Shown here: one piece after another, positions 43,705 to 52,169 of the stretch | Layout of the letters: the number at the start of each line of letters is the position of its first letter | How positions within the stretch are numbered: position 1 is the stretch's first letter | Assembly (NCBI GenBank): GCA_003243275.1 | Contig: QFQR01000002.1 | Coordinates: forward strand, 62,001 to 126,000 | Length of the DNA stretch: 64,000 nt | Reading direction: 5' to 3' | Source of the DNA: Leifsonia xyli | Lineage (GTDB): Bacteria; Actinomycetota; Actinomycetes; Actinomycetales; Microbacteriaceae | Position numbers and translations under genes: made by a program | Notes under the pieces: model-generated | What the model saw: only the letters and a program-made list of their open reading frames with translations | What the model was told of the DNA's origin: nothing | Databases searched by the model: none

Positions 43705-44460
43705 ATGACCGAGCCGATCCTGTTCCGCGTCGACCGGGGACTCGCCCGCATCACCCTCAACCGGCCGGGCAGCCTCAACGCCGTCGACGCCGAGATGGGG
43801 CGCGCCTGGGCACGGGTCACCGCGGAGGCCGTGTCGCGGGAGGACGTCGCTGCCGTGCTGATCGACGCCGCGGGTCCCGCGTTCTGTGCGGGTGGGGATG
43901 TGCGCGCCATGGTGGAGATGGATTCCGCCGACGGCATGAGCGAGCTCGCCGGCGTCATCAACCGCGGCATCCTGTCGCTCACCGGTTCGGCGCTGCCCGT
44001 CGCGGTCGCGGCCCACGGGGCGACCGTCGGGGGTGGCCTCGGCATCCTGCTCGCGGGCGACTACGCGGTGGTCGGCGAGGGGTCGCGGCTCGGCAGTCTC
44101 TACGCCAACGTCGGACTCACCCCCGACCTCTCGGTGTCGGCGCAGCTCGCGCGCGCGGTCGGCGAGCGGCGCGCGCTGCAGCTCGTGCTGAGCGAGCGGA
44201 TGCTGTCGGGCGCCGAGGCGGTCGAGTGGGGTCTCGCGGCGGAGGTGGTGCCGGATGCCGAGGTCGCCACCCGTGCGGAGGCGGTGGCGCGCGGCTGGCT
44301 GGCGGGCGCCGCATCCGCCTACGGCCAGGCGAAGCGCCTCGTGCGCGAGGCCGCCCACCGCGGGATGCCCGAGCAGCTCGCCGAGGAGGCCCGCACGATC
44401 GGCGCGGCCTACGCCACCCCCGATGCGCAGCGCCTCACCCGCGCCTTCGTCGCCCGCTGA
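43705..44460 (+). CDS. Enoyl-CoA hydratase/isomerase family protein
   Basis: 251 residues of the crotonase fold. The oxyanion-hole loops are 'FCAGGDVRAMVEM' and 'VAAHGATVGGGLGILLAGDY'. 'LAEEARTIGAAYATPDAQRL' is the C-terminal helix. Beta-oxidation or isomerase step on an acyl-CoA; the Glu expected after the second loop in true hydratases is not obvious, so an isomerase or other reaction is possible. ATG 43705, divergent from the carboxylesterase. Confidence 0.88.
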   Translation: MTEPILFRVDRGLARITLNRPGSLNAVDAEMGRAWARVTAEAVSREDVAAVLIDAAGPAFCAGGDVRAMVEMDSADGMSELAGVINRGILSLTGSALPVAVAAHGATVGGGLGILLAGDYAVVGEGSRLGSLYANVGLTPDLSVSAQLARAVGERRALQLVLSERMLSGAEAVEWGLAAEVVPDAEVATRAEAVARGWLAGAASAYGQAKRLVREAAHRGMPEQLAEEARTIGAAYATPDAQRLTRAFVAR

Positions 44461-44481
44461 CCGGGGCTCACGCCCCATCCC

Positions 44482-44540
44482 CTGAGTGGTCGGTTTCTGG
44501 CCTCAAACCGCCGGTTTGAGGCCAGAAACCGACCACTCAG
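44482..44540. repeat. Palindrome A4 (family A)
   Basis: Perfect 29-bp arms 44482-44510 and 44512-44540 around a central C. It lies between the 3' ends of the convergent enoyl-CoA hydratase and DeoR genes, so it can terminate both. Confidence 0.95.
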
Positions 44541-44567
44541 CGAGGGAGGGGTGAGCCGGGGGCCCGC

Positions 44568-45377
44568 TCAGGCCTGCACGACCTCGACGCCCGCGTCGCG
44601 GATCAGCTGCAGCGCCTCCGGGTCGGCGGAGTCGTCGGTGATGAGGGTCGTCACGTCACCGATGTCGGCCATCCGGGCGAGCGCCGCGCGCCCGATCTTC
44701 GACCCGTCGGCCACCACGATCGTGCGCTGCGCCTTCGACACCATCGCGTGGTTGGTGCGCGCCTCGGTCTCGTCGTGCGTGGTGATCCCGGCGCTCGCCG
44801 AGACGCCGTCGGCGCCGAGGATCGCGGTGCCCACGTTGATGGCGCTGAAGGTGCCCTCGGCGAGCACCCCCACGAGCTCGAGCGATTGGGCGCGCAGGAT
44901 GCCGCCCGTCATCACGACCTTGAGCCGCGGGTAGGAGGCCACGAGTGAGGCGATCGAGAGCGAGTTGGTGACGATCGTGAGGTCGGTGTGGTTCACGAGT
45001 TCACGCGCGACCCCCGCGGTGGTCGTGCCGCCCGAGAGGGCCACCGCGTGGCGCTCGCGCGGGATGCGGATGGCGGCTGCGCGCGCGATGCGGCGCTTCG
45101 CGTCTTGGAAGCGGGTGTCGCGCAGCGCAACCGGCACCTCGGCGAGCGAGCCCGCGGCCTTGGCGCCGCCGTGGGTGCGCACGATGAGCCCCTGGTCGGC
45201 GAGCACCGTGAGGTCGCGGCGGAGGGTGGCCGCGGAGCTGTCGAAGAGCTCGGCGAGGGTGGTGAGGGAGATCTCGCCGCGCTCGGCGATGGCGTCGAGG
45301 ATGTCGGCCATGCGTCGGGAGCGCTTGGGCGACCCCCCGAGCTCGGCGACGGTGCTGGTGCTGTAGGCGGTGGCCAT
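44568..45377 (-). CDS. DeoR/GlpR-family sugar regulator
   Basis: 269 residues. Winged helix 'DILDAIAERGEISLTTLAEL', 'FDSSAATLRRDLTVLADQGL'; the DeoR signature 'RTHGGAKAA' follows. The C-terminal DeoRC sensor domain binds phosphorylated sugars ('ALSGGTTTAGVARELVNH', 'VTNSLSIASLVASYPRLKVV', 'GADGVSASAGITTHDETEA'). It is divergent from the GH4 gene, and the same palindrome core lies before both the GH4 gene and the transporter operon. It probably represses the galactoside genes until a sugar phosphate such as tagatose- or galactosamine-phosphate appears. Confidence 0.92.
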   Translation of the reverse strand: MATAYSTSTVAELGGSPKRSRRMADILDAIAERGEISLTTLAELFDSSAATLRRDLTVLADQGLIVRTHGGAKAAGSLAEVPVALRDTRFQDAKRRIARAAAIRIPRERHAVALSGGTTTAGVARELVNHTDLTIVTNSLSIASLVASYPRLKVVMTGGILRAQSLELVGVLAEGTFSAINVGTAILGADGVSASAGITTHDETEARTNHAMVSKAQRTIVVADGSKIGRAALARMADIGDVTTLITDDSADPEALQLIRDAGVEVVQA

Positions 45378-45396
45378 GGAAAGCGAGCATGGCAGA

Positions 45397-45422
45397 TGAG
45401 CGATTGCGCGTCAATCCGCTCA
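45397..45422. promoter_or_regulatory. DeoR operator candidate 1
   Basis: TGAGCGATTG-CGCGT-CAATCCGCTCA, an inverted repeat with one extra base, placed between the divergent DeoR and GH4 genes. The TGAGCG/CGCTCA ends also form the site at 48801-48819. Confidence 0.65.
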
Positions 45423-45462
45423 TTTCCTTGCGCGACTCGCTCAGTCTCCCGACAATCGACAC

Positions 45463-46782
45463 ATGCCGACGATCGTCTTCCTCGGTGCCGGCAGCGTCGT
45501 CTTCACACGGCAGCTGCTCGCCGACCTGCTCCGATTCCCCGACCTCCCCGTGCTCGACATCGCCCTGCACGACATCGACCCGGAGCGACTCGAGGTCGCC
45601 AGGCTCACCGCGCTCGACGTCGCCGCGCAACTCGGCCGCGAGGTGCGGGTCACCGCATCCGCCGACCGCCGCGCGGCGCTCGCGGGAGCCGACTTCGTCA
45701 TCAACATGATCCAGGTGGGCGGCATCGCGGCCACCCGGATCGACCTCGAGCTGCCCGCCCGCCGCGGCCTCCGGCAGACCATCGGCGACACCACGGGCGT
45801 CGGCGGCGTGTTCCGGGCGCTCCGCACCTTCCCCGTGCTCACCGGCATCGCGCGCGACATGCGGGAGCTCTGCCCGAACGCCTGGTTCCTCAACTACACC
45901 AACCCGATGGCCATGAACATCTGGTGGATGTCGCACATCGCCCCCGACATCCGCGCGGTCGGCCTCTGCCACAGCGTCTACTGGACGGTCAACGACCTGT
46001 GCGAGCTCATCGGCGTTCCGCTCGAAGGCACCCACTACCGCGCGGCGGGCGTCAACCACCAGGCCTGGCTCACCGAGTGGAGCCGCGACGGCGAGGACCT
46101 CTACCCGCGGCTGCGGGCGAAGATCGAGGCCGAGCCGGAACTGCAGCGCCGGGTGCGCGCCGAGATCTTCCGCCGCATCGGCTACTACCCCACCGAGACG
46201 AGCGAGCACTCCTCCGAATACCTCGACTGGTTCCTGCGTGATCCCGCCCAGATCGAGCGCTTCCGCCTCGAGCCGCTGCAGTACATCGGCATCTCCGAGG
46301 AGAACGTGCGCGAGTTCGACCAGGCGCGCGAGACCCTCGCGGCGGGCGGGCACGTGGCGCTGCACGAGGAGGGGGATGCCGCCGAGTACGCCCCGCAGAT
46401 CATCCACTCGATGCTCACCGGAACGGTGCGCGAGATCCACGCCAACGTGCCGAACGCGGGCCTCATCGACAACCTGCCGCAGGGCGCCGTCGTCGAGGTG
46501 CCGGCGACGGTCGACGCCTCGGGTGTGCACCCGATCGCCTGGGGTTCGGTGCCCGCCGCCGGCGCCGCGCTCAACCGCGCCTACCTCTCGGTGGCCGAGC
46601 TCACCATCCGCGCCGCCGCCGACGGCGATCCCGAACTCGTGCGCCGCGCCGTGCTCGTCGACCCGAACGCCTCCTCGAGCCTCACCCCGGCCGAGATCTG
46701 GGAGCTGTGCGACGAGCTCACAGCAGCGCACGCCGCGCTGCTGCCGATCGAGCTCGGCGGCACGCTCGAGGGGCCGCGATGA
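45463..46782 (+). CDS. GH4-family glycosidase, probable alpha-galactosidase
   Basis: 439 residues. NAD motif 'FLGAGSVVFTRQLLADLL', 'HDIDPERLEVA', metal/catalytic region 'NYTNPMAMNIWWMS' and 'GLCHSVYWTV' (Cys and His of the Mn site), and 'AAGVNHQAWLTEW' are all present. These fit the MelA/alpha-galactosidase branch of GH4, which cleaves by NAD-assisted redox elimination. The neighbours (tagatose-type aldolase, kinases, sugar ABC) agree with a galactoside. ATG 45463; the stop overlaps the aldolase ATG (ATGA). Confidence 0.9.
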   Translation: MPTIVFLGAGSVVFTRQLLADLLRFPDLPVLDIALHDIDPERLEVARLTALDVAAQLGREVRVTASADRRAALAGADFVINMIQVGGIAATRIDLELPARRGLRQTIGDTTGVGGVFRALRTFPVLTGIARDMRELCPNAWFLNYTNPMAMNIWWMSHIAPDIRAVGLCHSVYWTVNDLCELIGVPLEGTHYRAAGVNHQAWLTEWSRDGEDLYPRLRAKIEAEPELQRRVRAEIFRRIGYYPTETSEHSSEYLDWFLRDPAQIERFRLEPLQYIGISEENVREFDQARETLAAGGHVALHEEGDAAEYAPQIIHSMLTGTVREIHANVPNAGLIDNLPQGAVVEVPATVDASGVHPIAWGSVPAAGAALNRAYLSVAELTIRAAADGDPELVRRAVLVDPNASSSLTPAEIWELCDELTAAHAALLPIELGGTLEGPR

Positions 46783-47627
46783 CGCTCGCTCCGACGGCGC
46801 AGCTCGTCGCGGATGCCGTGGCCGCGCACCGCGCGGTCGCCGCGTTCAACGTCATCACCCTGGAGCACGCGGAGGCGATCGCCGAGGGGGCCGCGCGCGC
46901 CGGAACGGGTGCGATCCTGCAGCTGAGCGAGAACGCCATCCGCTTCCACGGCGGCGACCCGCGCCCGATCCTCGCCGGATGCCGGGCGGTCGCGGATGCG
47001 GCGGAGGTGCCGCTCGCGCTGCACCTCGACCACATCGAGGACGCGGCGCTCATCGCGCTCGCGATCACGAACGCGGAGTCCTGGGGTCTCGGATCGATCA
47101 TGGTCGACGCCTCGCGGCTCGACTACGCGGCGAACATCGCCGCGACCGCCGACGCCGTGCGGCGCGCCCACGACGCGGGACTCTGGGTGGAGGCGGAGCT
47201 CGGCGAGATCGGCGGCAAAGACGGCGCACATGCGCCGGGCGTGCGCACCGATCCGGATGAGGCGGCCGCGTTCGTCGCCGCCACCGGGGTCGACGGTCTC
47301 GCGGTCGCGGTCGGCAGCTCGCACGCCATGCGGGAGCGCACCGCCGGGGTCGACGCGGAGCTCGTGGCGCGGATCGCGGCGCGGGTGGGTGCGCCGCTCG
47401 TGCTGCACGGCTCCTCGGGGGTCGCGGATGAGACCATCCGGGCGGCGGTCGCGGCCGGCATCCGCAAGGTCAACGTGGGCACGGCGCTCAACCTCGCGGG
47501 CACGGCGGCCGTGCGCGCGGAGCTCGCGGCGCATCCGGATGCCGTGGATCCGCGCCCGTACCTGCGCACGGGTCGCGCCGCGATGGCCGACACCGTCGAG
47601 CACTTCGCGCGCCTGCTCGCGCGCTGA
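46779..47627 (+). CDS. Class-II fructose/tagatose-bisphosphate aldolase family protein
   Basis: 282 residues. Zinc and catalytic marks are 'LALHLDHIEDAAL' (HxDH), 'EAELGEIGGKDG', 'VLHGSSGVADETI', and the phosphate loop 'GIRKVNVGTALNLAG'. The loop 'MVDASRLDYAANI' replaces the common 'DGSHLPFEEN'. In this context it would split tagatose-1,6-bisphosphate to dihydroxyacetone phosphate and glyceraldehyde-3-phosphate. ATG 46779 overlaps the GH4 stop. Specificity (tagatose or fructose) is not decided by the sequence alone. Confidence 0.88.
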   Translation: MTLAPTAQLVADAVAAHRAVAAFNVITLEHAEAIAEGAARAGTGAILQLSENAIRFHGGDPRPILAGCRAVADAAEVPLALHLDHIEDAALIALAITNAESWGLGSIMVDASRLDYAANIAATADAVRRAHDAGLWVEAELGEIGGKDGAHAPGVRTDPDEAAAFVAATGVDGLAVAVGSSHAMRERTAGVDAELVARIAARVGAPLVLHGSSGVADETIRAAVAAGIRKVNVGTALNLAGTAAVRAELAAHPDAVDPRPYLRTGRAAMADTVEHFARLLAR

Positions 47628-47632
47628 CTTCC

Positions 47633-47700
47633 GTTCGGGAGGACGACACGCGGTCGGGAGCCGCGGATGCGACCGGATGCGGCGTGTCATCCTCCCGAAC
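47633..47700. terminator. Inverted repeat between convergent aldolase and amidohydrolase genes
   Basis: 19-bp arms GTTCGGGAGGACGACACGC (47633-47651) and GCGTGTCATCCTCCCGAAC (47682-47700), one mismatch, 30-base centre. It starts 5 bases after one stop codon and ends 7 bases before the other; a two-way terminator is likely. No second copy seen. Confidence 0.75.
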
Positions 47701-47707
47701 GAAGAAC

Positions 47708-48760
47708 TCAGGCGCCGAGCACCCGCAGCGCGTTCGCGCGGTAGACCCGTTCGAGGATCTCGGCGGGCAGCCCGAGCGCCGAAACGGTCCAGCGGCCCTG
47801 GGGTGGCACCTCGGAGTCCGGCGCGTACGCGAAGGCCTCGTCGTCGGTCTCGAGGAAGCGGAAGTGCAGCCGGTACTGCTCGGCGGTCGCGGGGTAGATG
47901 TCGGTGCCGAACAGCACACGGTCGGGGTGGCGCTCCAGCAGCTGCCTGAAGCGACGGGGCTGCCTGCCGAGCTCGGCCATGCGTCCCCCGATGTCGATCG
48001 TGTAGTTGGGGCAGTCCTCCAGCAGCCTCTCGACCAGGTCGAGGTCTTCCGCCGCGCAGCCCGCGTGGGCGCCGATGAATCGCACCGCGGGGCACGCCTC
48101 CACGAGGCGGCGGTGGGCGAGCAGCAGGCCGTCGAAGCTCGGATGCACGGTGGGGTCGCCGAACCACCATTCCTTCATCTGCATGAGTTCGTCGATGCGC
48201 TCGTTGCGCGCGTCGAGGGGCTCGAAGAACGCCTTCGGGTCGGCGGTGTGGATGAGCACGGGCAGCCCGAGCTCGCCGGCCCGCGTGACGACGGCGACGA
48301 TCCGCGGGTCGTCGGGCAGGATGAGCGCGCCCGCGGAGTCCCGGACGGTGAGGCCGAGGTTCTTCCAGATCTTGAGCCCGCGGGCGCCACGTGCCGCGCT
48401 GTCGTCGAGGGAGGCACGGAGGCGCTCCACGCCGTCATCCGCCGCGAGCTCTGCCCAGTCGAGCTGGCAGAAGGTGACGAACCGCCCCGGATGTGCCAGG
48501 TCGTAGCGCTCGAGGTTGGCGTCGAGCTCGTCGCCCCACATGCCGTCGAGGTTGACGATCGTCTCCACGTGCCGTGCGTCCATCATCGCGAGCAGCGCCT
48601 CGACGTCGTCGATCATCCATCCGCCGTCGTCGCTGAGCCAGCGGCCGAGGTGGTTGTGGATGTCGATGCAGGGCGTCTGCGGCGTCTCGATCGGGGTCTC
48701 CCGCACGCGCATCATGCTGCGGGGTGTCCAGTCGCCGAGTCGGATGTCGTCGATGCTCAC
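47708..48760 (-). CDS. Amidohydrolase-family (amidohydro_2) metal enzyme
   Basis: 350 residues of the COG2159-like TIM barrel. 'IDIHNHLGRW' gives the HxH pair; 'GARGLKIWKNLG', 'LPVLIHTADP' (His), 'FIGAHAGCAAEDL' (His), and 'VLFGTDIYPA' (Asp) complete the ligands. Such enzymes hydrolyse lactones or decarboxylate acids. The GTG at 48760 was chosen because an upstream start at 48829 would place the operator palindrome inside the gene. It is divergent from the sugar transporter and likely under the same DeoR control; a sugar-lactone hydrolase is a guess. Confidence 0.82.
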   Translation of the reverse strand: MSIDDIRLGDWTPRSMMRVRETPIETPQTPCIDIHNHLGRWLSDDGGWMIDDVEALLAMMDARHVETIVNLDGMWGDELDANLERYDLAHPGRFVTFCQLDWAELAADDGVERLRASLDDSAARGARGLKIWKNLGLTVRDSAGALILPDDPRIVAVVTRAGELGLPVLIHTADPKAFFEPLDARNERIDELMQMKEWWFGDPTVHPSFDGLLLAHRRLVEACPAVRFIGAHAGCAAEDLDLVERLLEDCPNYTIDIGGRMAELGRQPRRFRQLLERHPDRVLFGTDIYPATAEQYRLHFRFLETDDEAFAYAPDSEVPPQGRWTVSALGLPAEILERVYRANALRVLGA

Positions 48761-48800
48761 GGCACCAGCCTGGTCGCGGGGTGCGCGGCTGGCAATGATC

Positions 48801-48819
48801 CGCTCACTTAGAGTGAGCG
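48801..48819. promoter_or_regulatory. DeoR operator candidate 2
   Basis: CGCTCACT-TAG-AGTGAGCG, a perfect 8-bp palindrome between the divergent amidohydrolase and sugar-binding-protein genes, followed by ATTCGCG. Its CGCTCA/TGAGCG ends match the site beside the DeoR gene, 3.4 kb away. Confidence 0.7.
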
Positions 48820-48896
48820 ATTCGCGCATTTTGCTTTACACATGATCATTCGGCGGGAGGATGGGCGAAACCTTCCCACAGCACCGAGAGGACGCC

Positions 48897-50213
48897 ATGA
48901 GACTCCGCACCCGCCGCATCGTCCGCGTCGCCGCCGGCATCGCCGCCGTCAGCACCGCCCTCGCCCTGGCCGGCTGCACCGGCGCGGGCAAAGCCACCGA
49001 GCTCGACCCCAAGGCCCCCGTCACCCTCACCTGGTGGACCGGCCAGTCCGACAATGCCGAGAAGATCCTCGAAGGACTCGCCGACGAGTTCGAGAAGGCG
49101 AACCCCAACGTCACGATCAACATCTCATCCGGCGCCTCCTCCACCGAGGAGCTGCTGCAGAAGCTCTCCGCAGGTTTCGCGAGCGACACCTACCCCAACA
49201 TCTCCTACGCCTTCGGCTCCTGGGCGAGCGAGCTCGAGACCTCGGGCCGCACCGTCGACCTGCGCGACAAGGTGAAAGACCCCGCCCTCGGCTGGGACGA
49301 GTTCCCCGCCGCCGCACGCGCCACCGTTCAGCCGACGGGCGACAAGATCATCGGCTTCCCGGCCCTCGTCGACAACCTCTCCCTCATCTACAACAAGACC
49401 GTGTTCGACAAAGCCGGCGTCGCCTACCCCACCGACCAGTGGACCTGGGACGACTTCCGCGCCGCCGCGAAGAAGCTCACCGACGCCTCCACCGAGACCT
49501 ACGGCTACGCCTACTCCGTCTCGGGATCCGAGGAGACCACCTGGCAGTTCTGGCCGCACCTCTGGCAGAACGGCGGCAGCATCCTCAGCGACGACCAGAA
49601 GAAGGCCGCCTTCCAGGGCGAGGAGGGCGTGAAGGCGCTCGAGTTCCTGCGCGGGATGGCCGTCGACGACAAGAGCGTCTACCTCGACCAGACCGACACC
49701 AAGTTCGCGCAGCTGTTCGCCGCCGACCGCATCGGCATGATGACCTCCGGCCCGTGGCAGCTGTACGACCTCGGCACCGCGAAGACCGACTACGGCGTCA
49801 CGATCCTCCCGGGCACCGACGGCGACCACCAGACGGTCTCCGGCCCCGACATCTGGGCGATGTTCGACACGGGCGACGTGAACGAGGACTACTGGTCGTT
49901 CGAGCTCATGAAGTGGCTCACCTCATCTGCGCAAGACCTGCGCTGGAACGTCGCGTTCGGCAACCTGCCGCTGCGCGAGAGCGAGATCGACACCCCCGAG
50001 TTCCAGGCGCAGGTGAAGGCACTTCCCGGGCTCGACGTGATGGCCGCCAACAGCGCCAACGCGAAGAACTCGCGGCCCACCGTGCAGGGCTACGTCGGCC
50101 TCTCGGAGGCGATCGGCTCGGCCATCTCGCAGGTGCTGCAGGGCCAGGGCGAGCCGAAGCAGGCACTCGAAGACGCCGCCAAGAAGGCCGACGAGGCCCT
50201 CGCCGGCAACTGA
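48897..50213 (+). CDS. Sugar ABC transporter substrate-binding lipoprotein
   Basis: 438 residues of the SBP_bac_1 (MalE-like) family. Lipoprotein signal 'ALALAGCTG' with Cys27. Motifs 'VTLTWWTGQSDNAEKILEGL', 'LQKLSAGFASDTYPNISYAF' and 'FPALVDNLSLIYNKTVFDKA' are typical. ATG 48897 has GAGAGGA upstream. It captures an oligosaccharide at the outer face for the two permeases; a galactoside is inferred from the cluster. No ATPase gene is here, so a shared MsiK-like ATPase elsewhere is probable. Confidence 0.92.
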   Translation: MRLRTRRIVRVAAGIAAVSTALALAGCTGAGKATELDPKAPVTLTWWTGQSDNAEKILEGLADEFEKANPNVTINISSGASSTEELLQKLSAGFASDTYPNISYAFGSWASELETSGRTVDLRDKVKDPALGWDEFPAAARATVQPTGDKIIGFPALVDNLSLIYNKTVFDKAGVAYPTDQWTWDDFRAAAKKLTDASTETYGYAYSVSGSEETTWQFWPHLWQNGGSILSDDQKKAAFQGEEGVKALEFLRGMAVDDKSVYLDQTDTKFAQLFAADRIGMMTSGPWQLYDLGTAKTDYGVTILPGTDGDHQTVSGPDIWAMFDTGDVNEDYWSFELMKWLTSSAQDLRWNVAFGNLPLRESEIDTPEFQAQVKALPGLDVMAANSANAKNSRPTVQGYVGLSEAIGSAISQVLQGQGEPKQALEDAAKKADEALAGN

Positions 50214-50299
50214 TCGCCGACACCCGGCACCGAACCATCCCGGCGGGGCGGCCCACCCGGTCGCCCCGCCCCCACCCTGCAGCAGGAGCGCAGCCCACC

Positions 50300-51178
50300 A
50301 TGAACCTCACCACCCTCGAGATCGAGAGCCAGCCCGAGATCTGGCGTCGCTCGCTCGATCTGCTCCCCGACGCCGTGCGGATGCTGACCCGCCCCGGCGA
50401 GCGCGTGCTCGTGATCGGATGCGGCACCTCCGCCTTCGTCGCCGAGTCGTTCGCGCTGCTGCGCGAGAGCGCCGGCTTCGGCGAGACGGATGCCGCCTAC
50501 GCCTCCGAGCCGCACCCCTGGCGTCCGTATGACGCGGTCATCGGCATCACCCGCTCGGGCACGACCACCGAGGTGATCGAGGCGCTGCGCGCGGTGCCGG
50601 ATGGCGTGCGCACGGTCGTGGTGACGGGCGTCGCCGACTCGCCGTGCGCCCTGCTCGCCGACGAGGTGCTGCTGCTCGACTTCGCCGACGAGCGCTCGGT
50701 GGTGCAGACCCGCTTCCCGACGACGTTCCTCTTCCTGGCCCGCGCCGCGTTCGGGGAGGATGTCGCGGCGCTCCCCGCGGAGGCGGAGGCGGCGCTCGCC
50801 GCGGGAGCGCCCGAGGCACCCGAGGGATTCGACCACGTCGTGTACCTGGGTCGTGGCTGGAGCTACGGCCTCGCCCAGGAGGCGGCCCTCAAGATCCGCG
50901 AGGCGGCGCAGGCGTGGGCGGAGTCGTATCCGCTGCTCGACTACCGGCACGGGCCGCTCGCGGTCGCGCATCCCGGGTCGCTCGTCTGGTTCCTGGGTGC
51001 GATCGACGACGACCTCGCACGGGACGTCGAGGCCACCGGCGCGCGCGTCGTGCAGTCGAGCGCCGACCCGCTCGTGCAGCTCGCGCTCGCGCAGCAGCTC
51101 GCCGTGCGCACGGCCGGCGACCGCGGGCTCGACCCCGACAACCCGCGCCACCTGACCCGCTCCATCGTGCTCTCCTGA
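50300..51178 (+). CDS. SIS-domain sugar-phosphate isomerase/deaminase
   Basis: 292 residues with two SIS folds, as in the GlmS isomerase half and AgaS. 'VLVIGCGTSAFVAESFALL', 'IGITRSGTTTEVIEAL', 'GRGWSYGLAQEAALKIREA' and 'AESYPLLDYRHGPLAV' correspond to GlmS-type ligand loops. AgaS-like enzymes convert galactosamine-6-phosphate to tagatose-6-phosphate. With the kinase and aldolase here that route is attractive, though substrate is unproven. ATG 50300 has AGCAGGAGCG upstream. Confidence 0.87.
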   Translation: MNLTTLEIESQPEIWRRSLDLLPDAVRMLTRPGERVLVIGCGTSAFVAESFALLRESAGFGETDAAYASEPHPWRPYDAVIGITRSGTTTEVIEALRAVPDGVRTVVVTGVADSPCALLADEVLLLDFADERSVVQTRFPTTFLFLARAAFGEDVAALPAEAEAALAAGAPEAPEGFDHVVYLGRGWSYGLAQEAALKIREAAQAWAESYPLLDYRHGPLAVAHPGSLVWFLGAIDDDLARDVEATGARVVQSSADPLVQLALAQQLAVRTAGDRGLDPDNPRHLTRSIVLS

Positions 51179-51203
51179 GCCCAGAATGGTCGAGGAGCCG
51201 AGG

Positions 51204-52169
51204 ATGACGACTGTGACCGAGAAGCCCGCGCCCGCGGAGGACGCGCCGCGCCAGGCGCGCCCCTCCGCCCCGGAGTCGCGCGCCGGCGCGCGCCGACGTC
51301 GCGGGCTCAGCACGCTCACCGGCTGGGCGTTCGTCGCCCCCGCGATGGTGCTCATCCTCGGCCTCTCGATCTTCCCGGCCGTCTGGGCGTTCCTGCTGTC
51401 GCTGCAGAAGTGGAACGGTTTCGCGCCGCCCAAGTTCGTCGGCGGCGCCAACTACGCGCGACTGATGACCGACGACGAGTTCTGGGCTGCCATCACGCAC
51501 ACGGGGCTCTACGTGCTGCTGTTCGTGCCGGCCTCGGTGCTGCTGGGGCTCTTCCTCGCGGTCGCGCTCAACCGCAACATCGCCCTCATCGGGGTCTACC
51601 GCACGGCCATCTTCGTGCCGTTCGTGGCATCCGCGGCGGCCACCGGCATCCTCTCCACCTACCTCTTCAGCCCGCAGTACGGACTCGCCAACAATGTGCT
51701 GCGCGTGGTCGGGCTGCCCGCGCAGGGCTGGCTCGAGGATCCGGCGCAGGCGATGATCGTGATCGCGATCATGTCGCTCTGGGGGCAGGCGGCGTTCACG
51801 ACCGTCATCTACCTCGCGGCGCTGCAGGACATCCCGAACGAGCTGCTGGAGGCGGCCCGCATCGACGGCGCGAACCGCTGGCAGACCTTCTGGCGGGTGG
51901 TGTGGTCCGAGCTCAGCCCCGTGACGGTGTTCGTCACGATCTGGCAGACCATCGGGGCGCTGCAACTGTTCGACCTGGTGTACACGACGACCCGCGGTGG
52001 CCCCCTCGACTCCACGAAGACGATCGTCTACTACCTGTGGGAGAAGGCGTTCAAGGCGCTCGACTTCGGCACCGGATCCGCCGCGGCGTACGTGCTGTTC
52101 GCCGTGACCCTGCTCATCACGATCGGCATGGTGGTCTACGCCCGCCGCCGCAACCTGGAGGCGTTCTGA
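51204..52169 (+). CDS. Sugar ABC transporter permease (MalF type)
   Basis: 321 residues, six membrane helices. 'WAFVAPAMVLILGLSIFPAV', EAA loop 'NELLEAARIDGANRWQTFWR', and the end 'VVYARRRNLEAF'. ATG 51204 has GAGGAGCCGAGG upstream; a further ATG at 51186 is less good. Pairs with the MalG-type permease that follows. Confidence 0.93.
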   Translation: MTTVTEKPAPAEDAPRQARPSAPESRAGARRRRGLSTLTGWAFVAPAMVLILGLSIFPAVWAFLLSLQKWNGFAPPKFVGGANYARLMTDDEFWAAITHTGLYVLLFVPASVLLGLFLAVALNRNIALIGVYRTAIFVPFVASAAATGILSTYLFSPQYGLANNVLRVVGLPAQGWLEDPAQAMIVIAIMSLWGQAAFTTVIYLAALQDIPNELLEAARIDGANRWQTFWRVVWSELSPVTVFVTIWQTIGALQLFDLVYTTTRGGPLDSTKTIVYYLWEKAFKALDFGTGSAAAYVLFAVTLLITIGMVVYARRRNLEAF

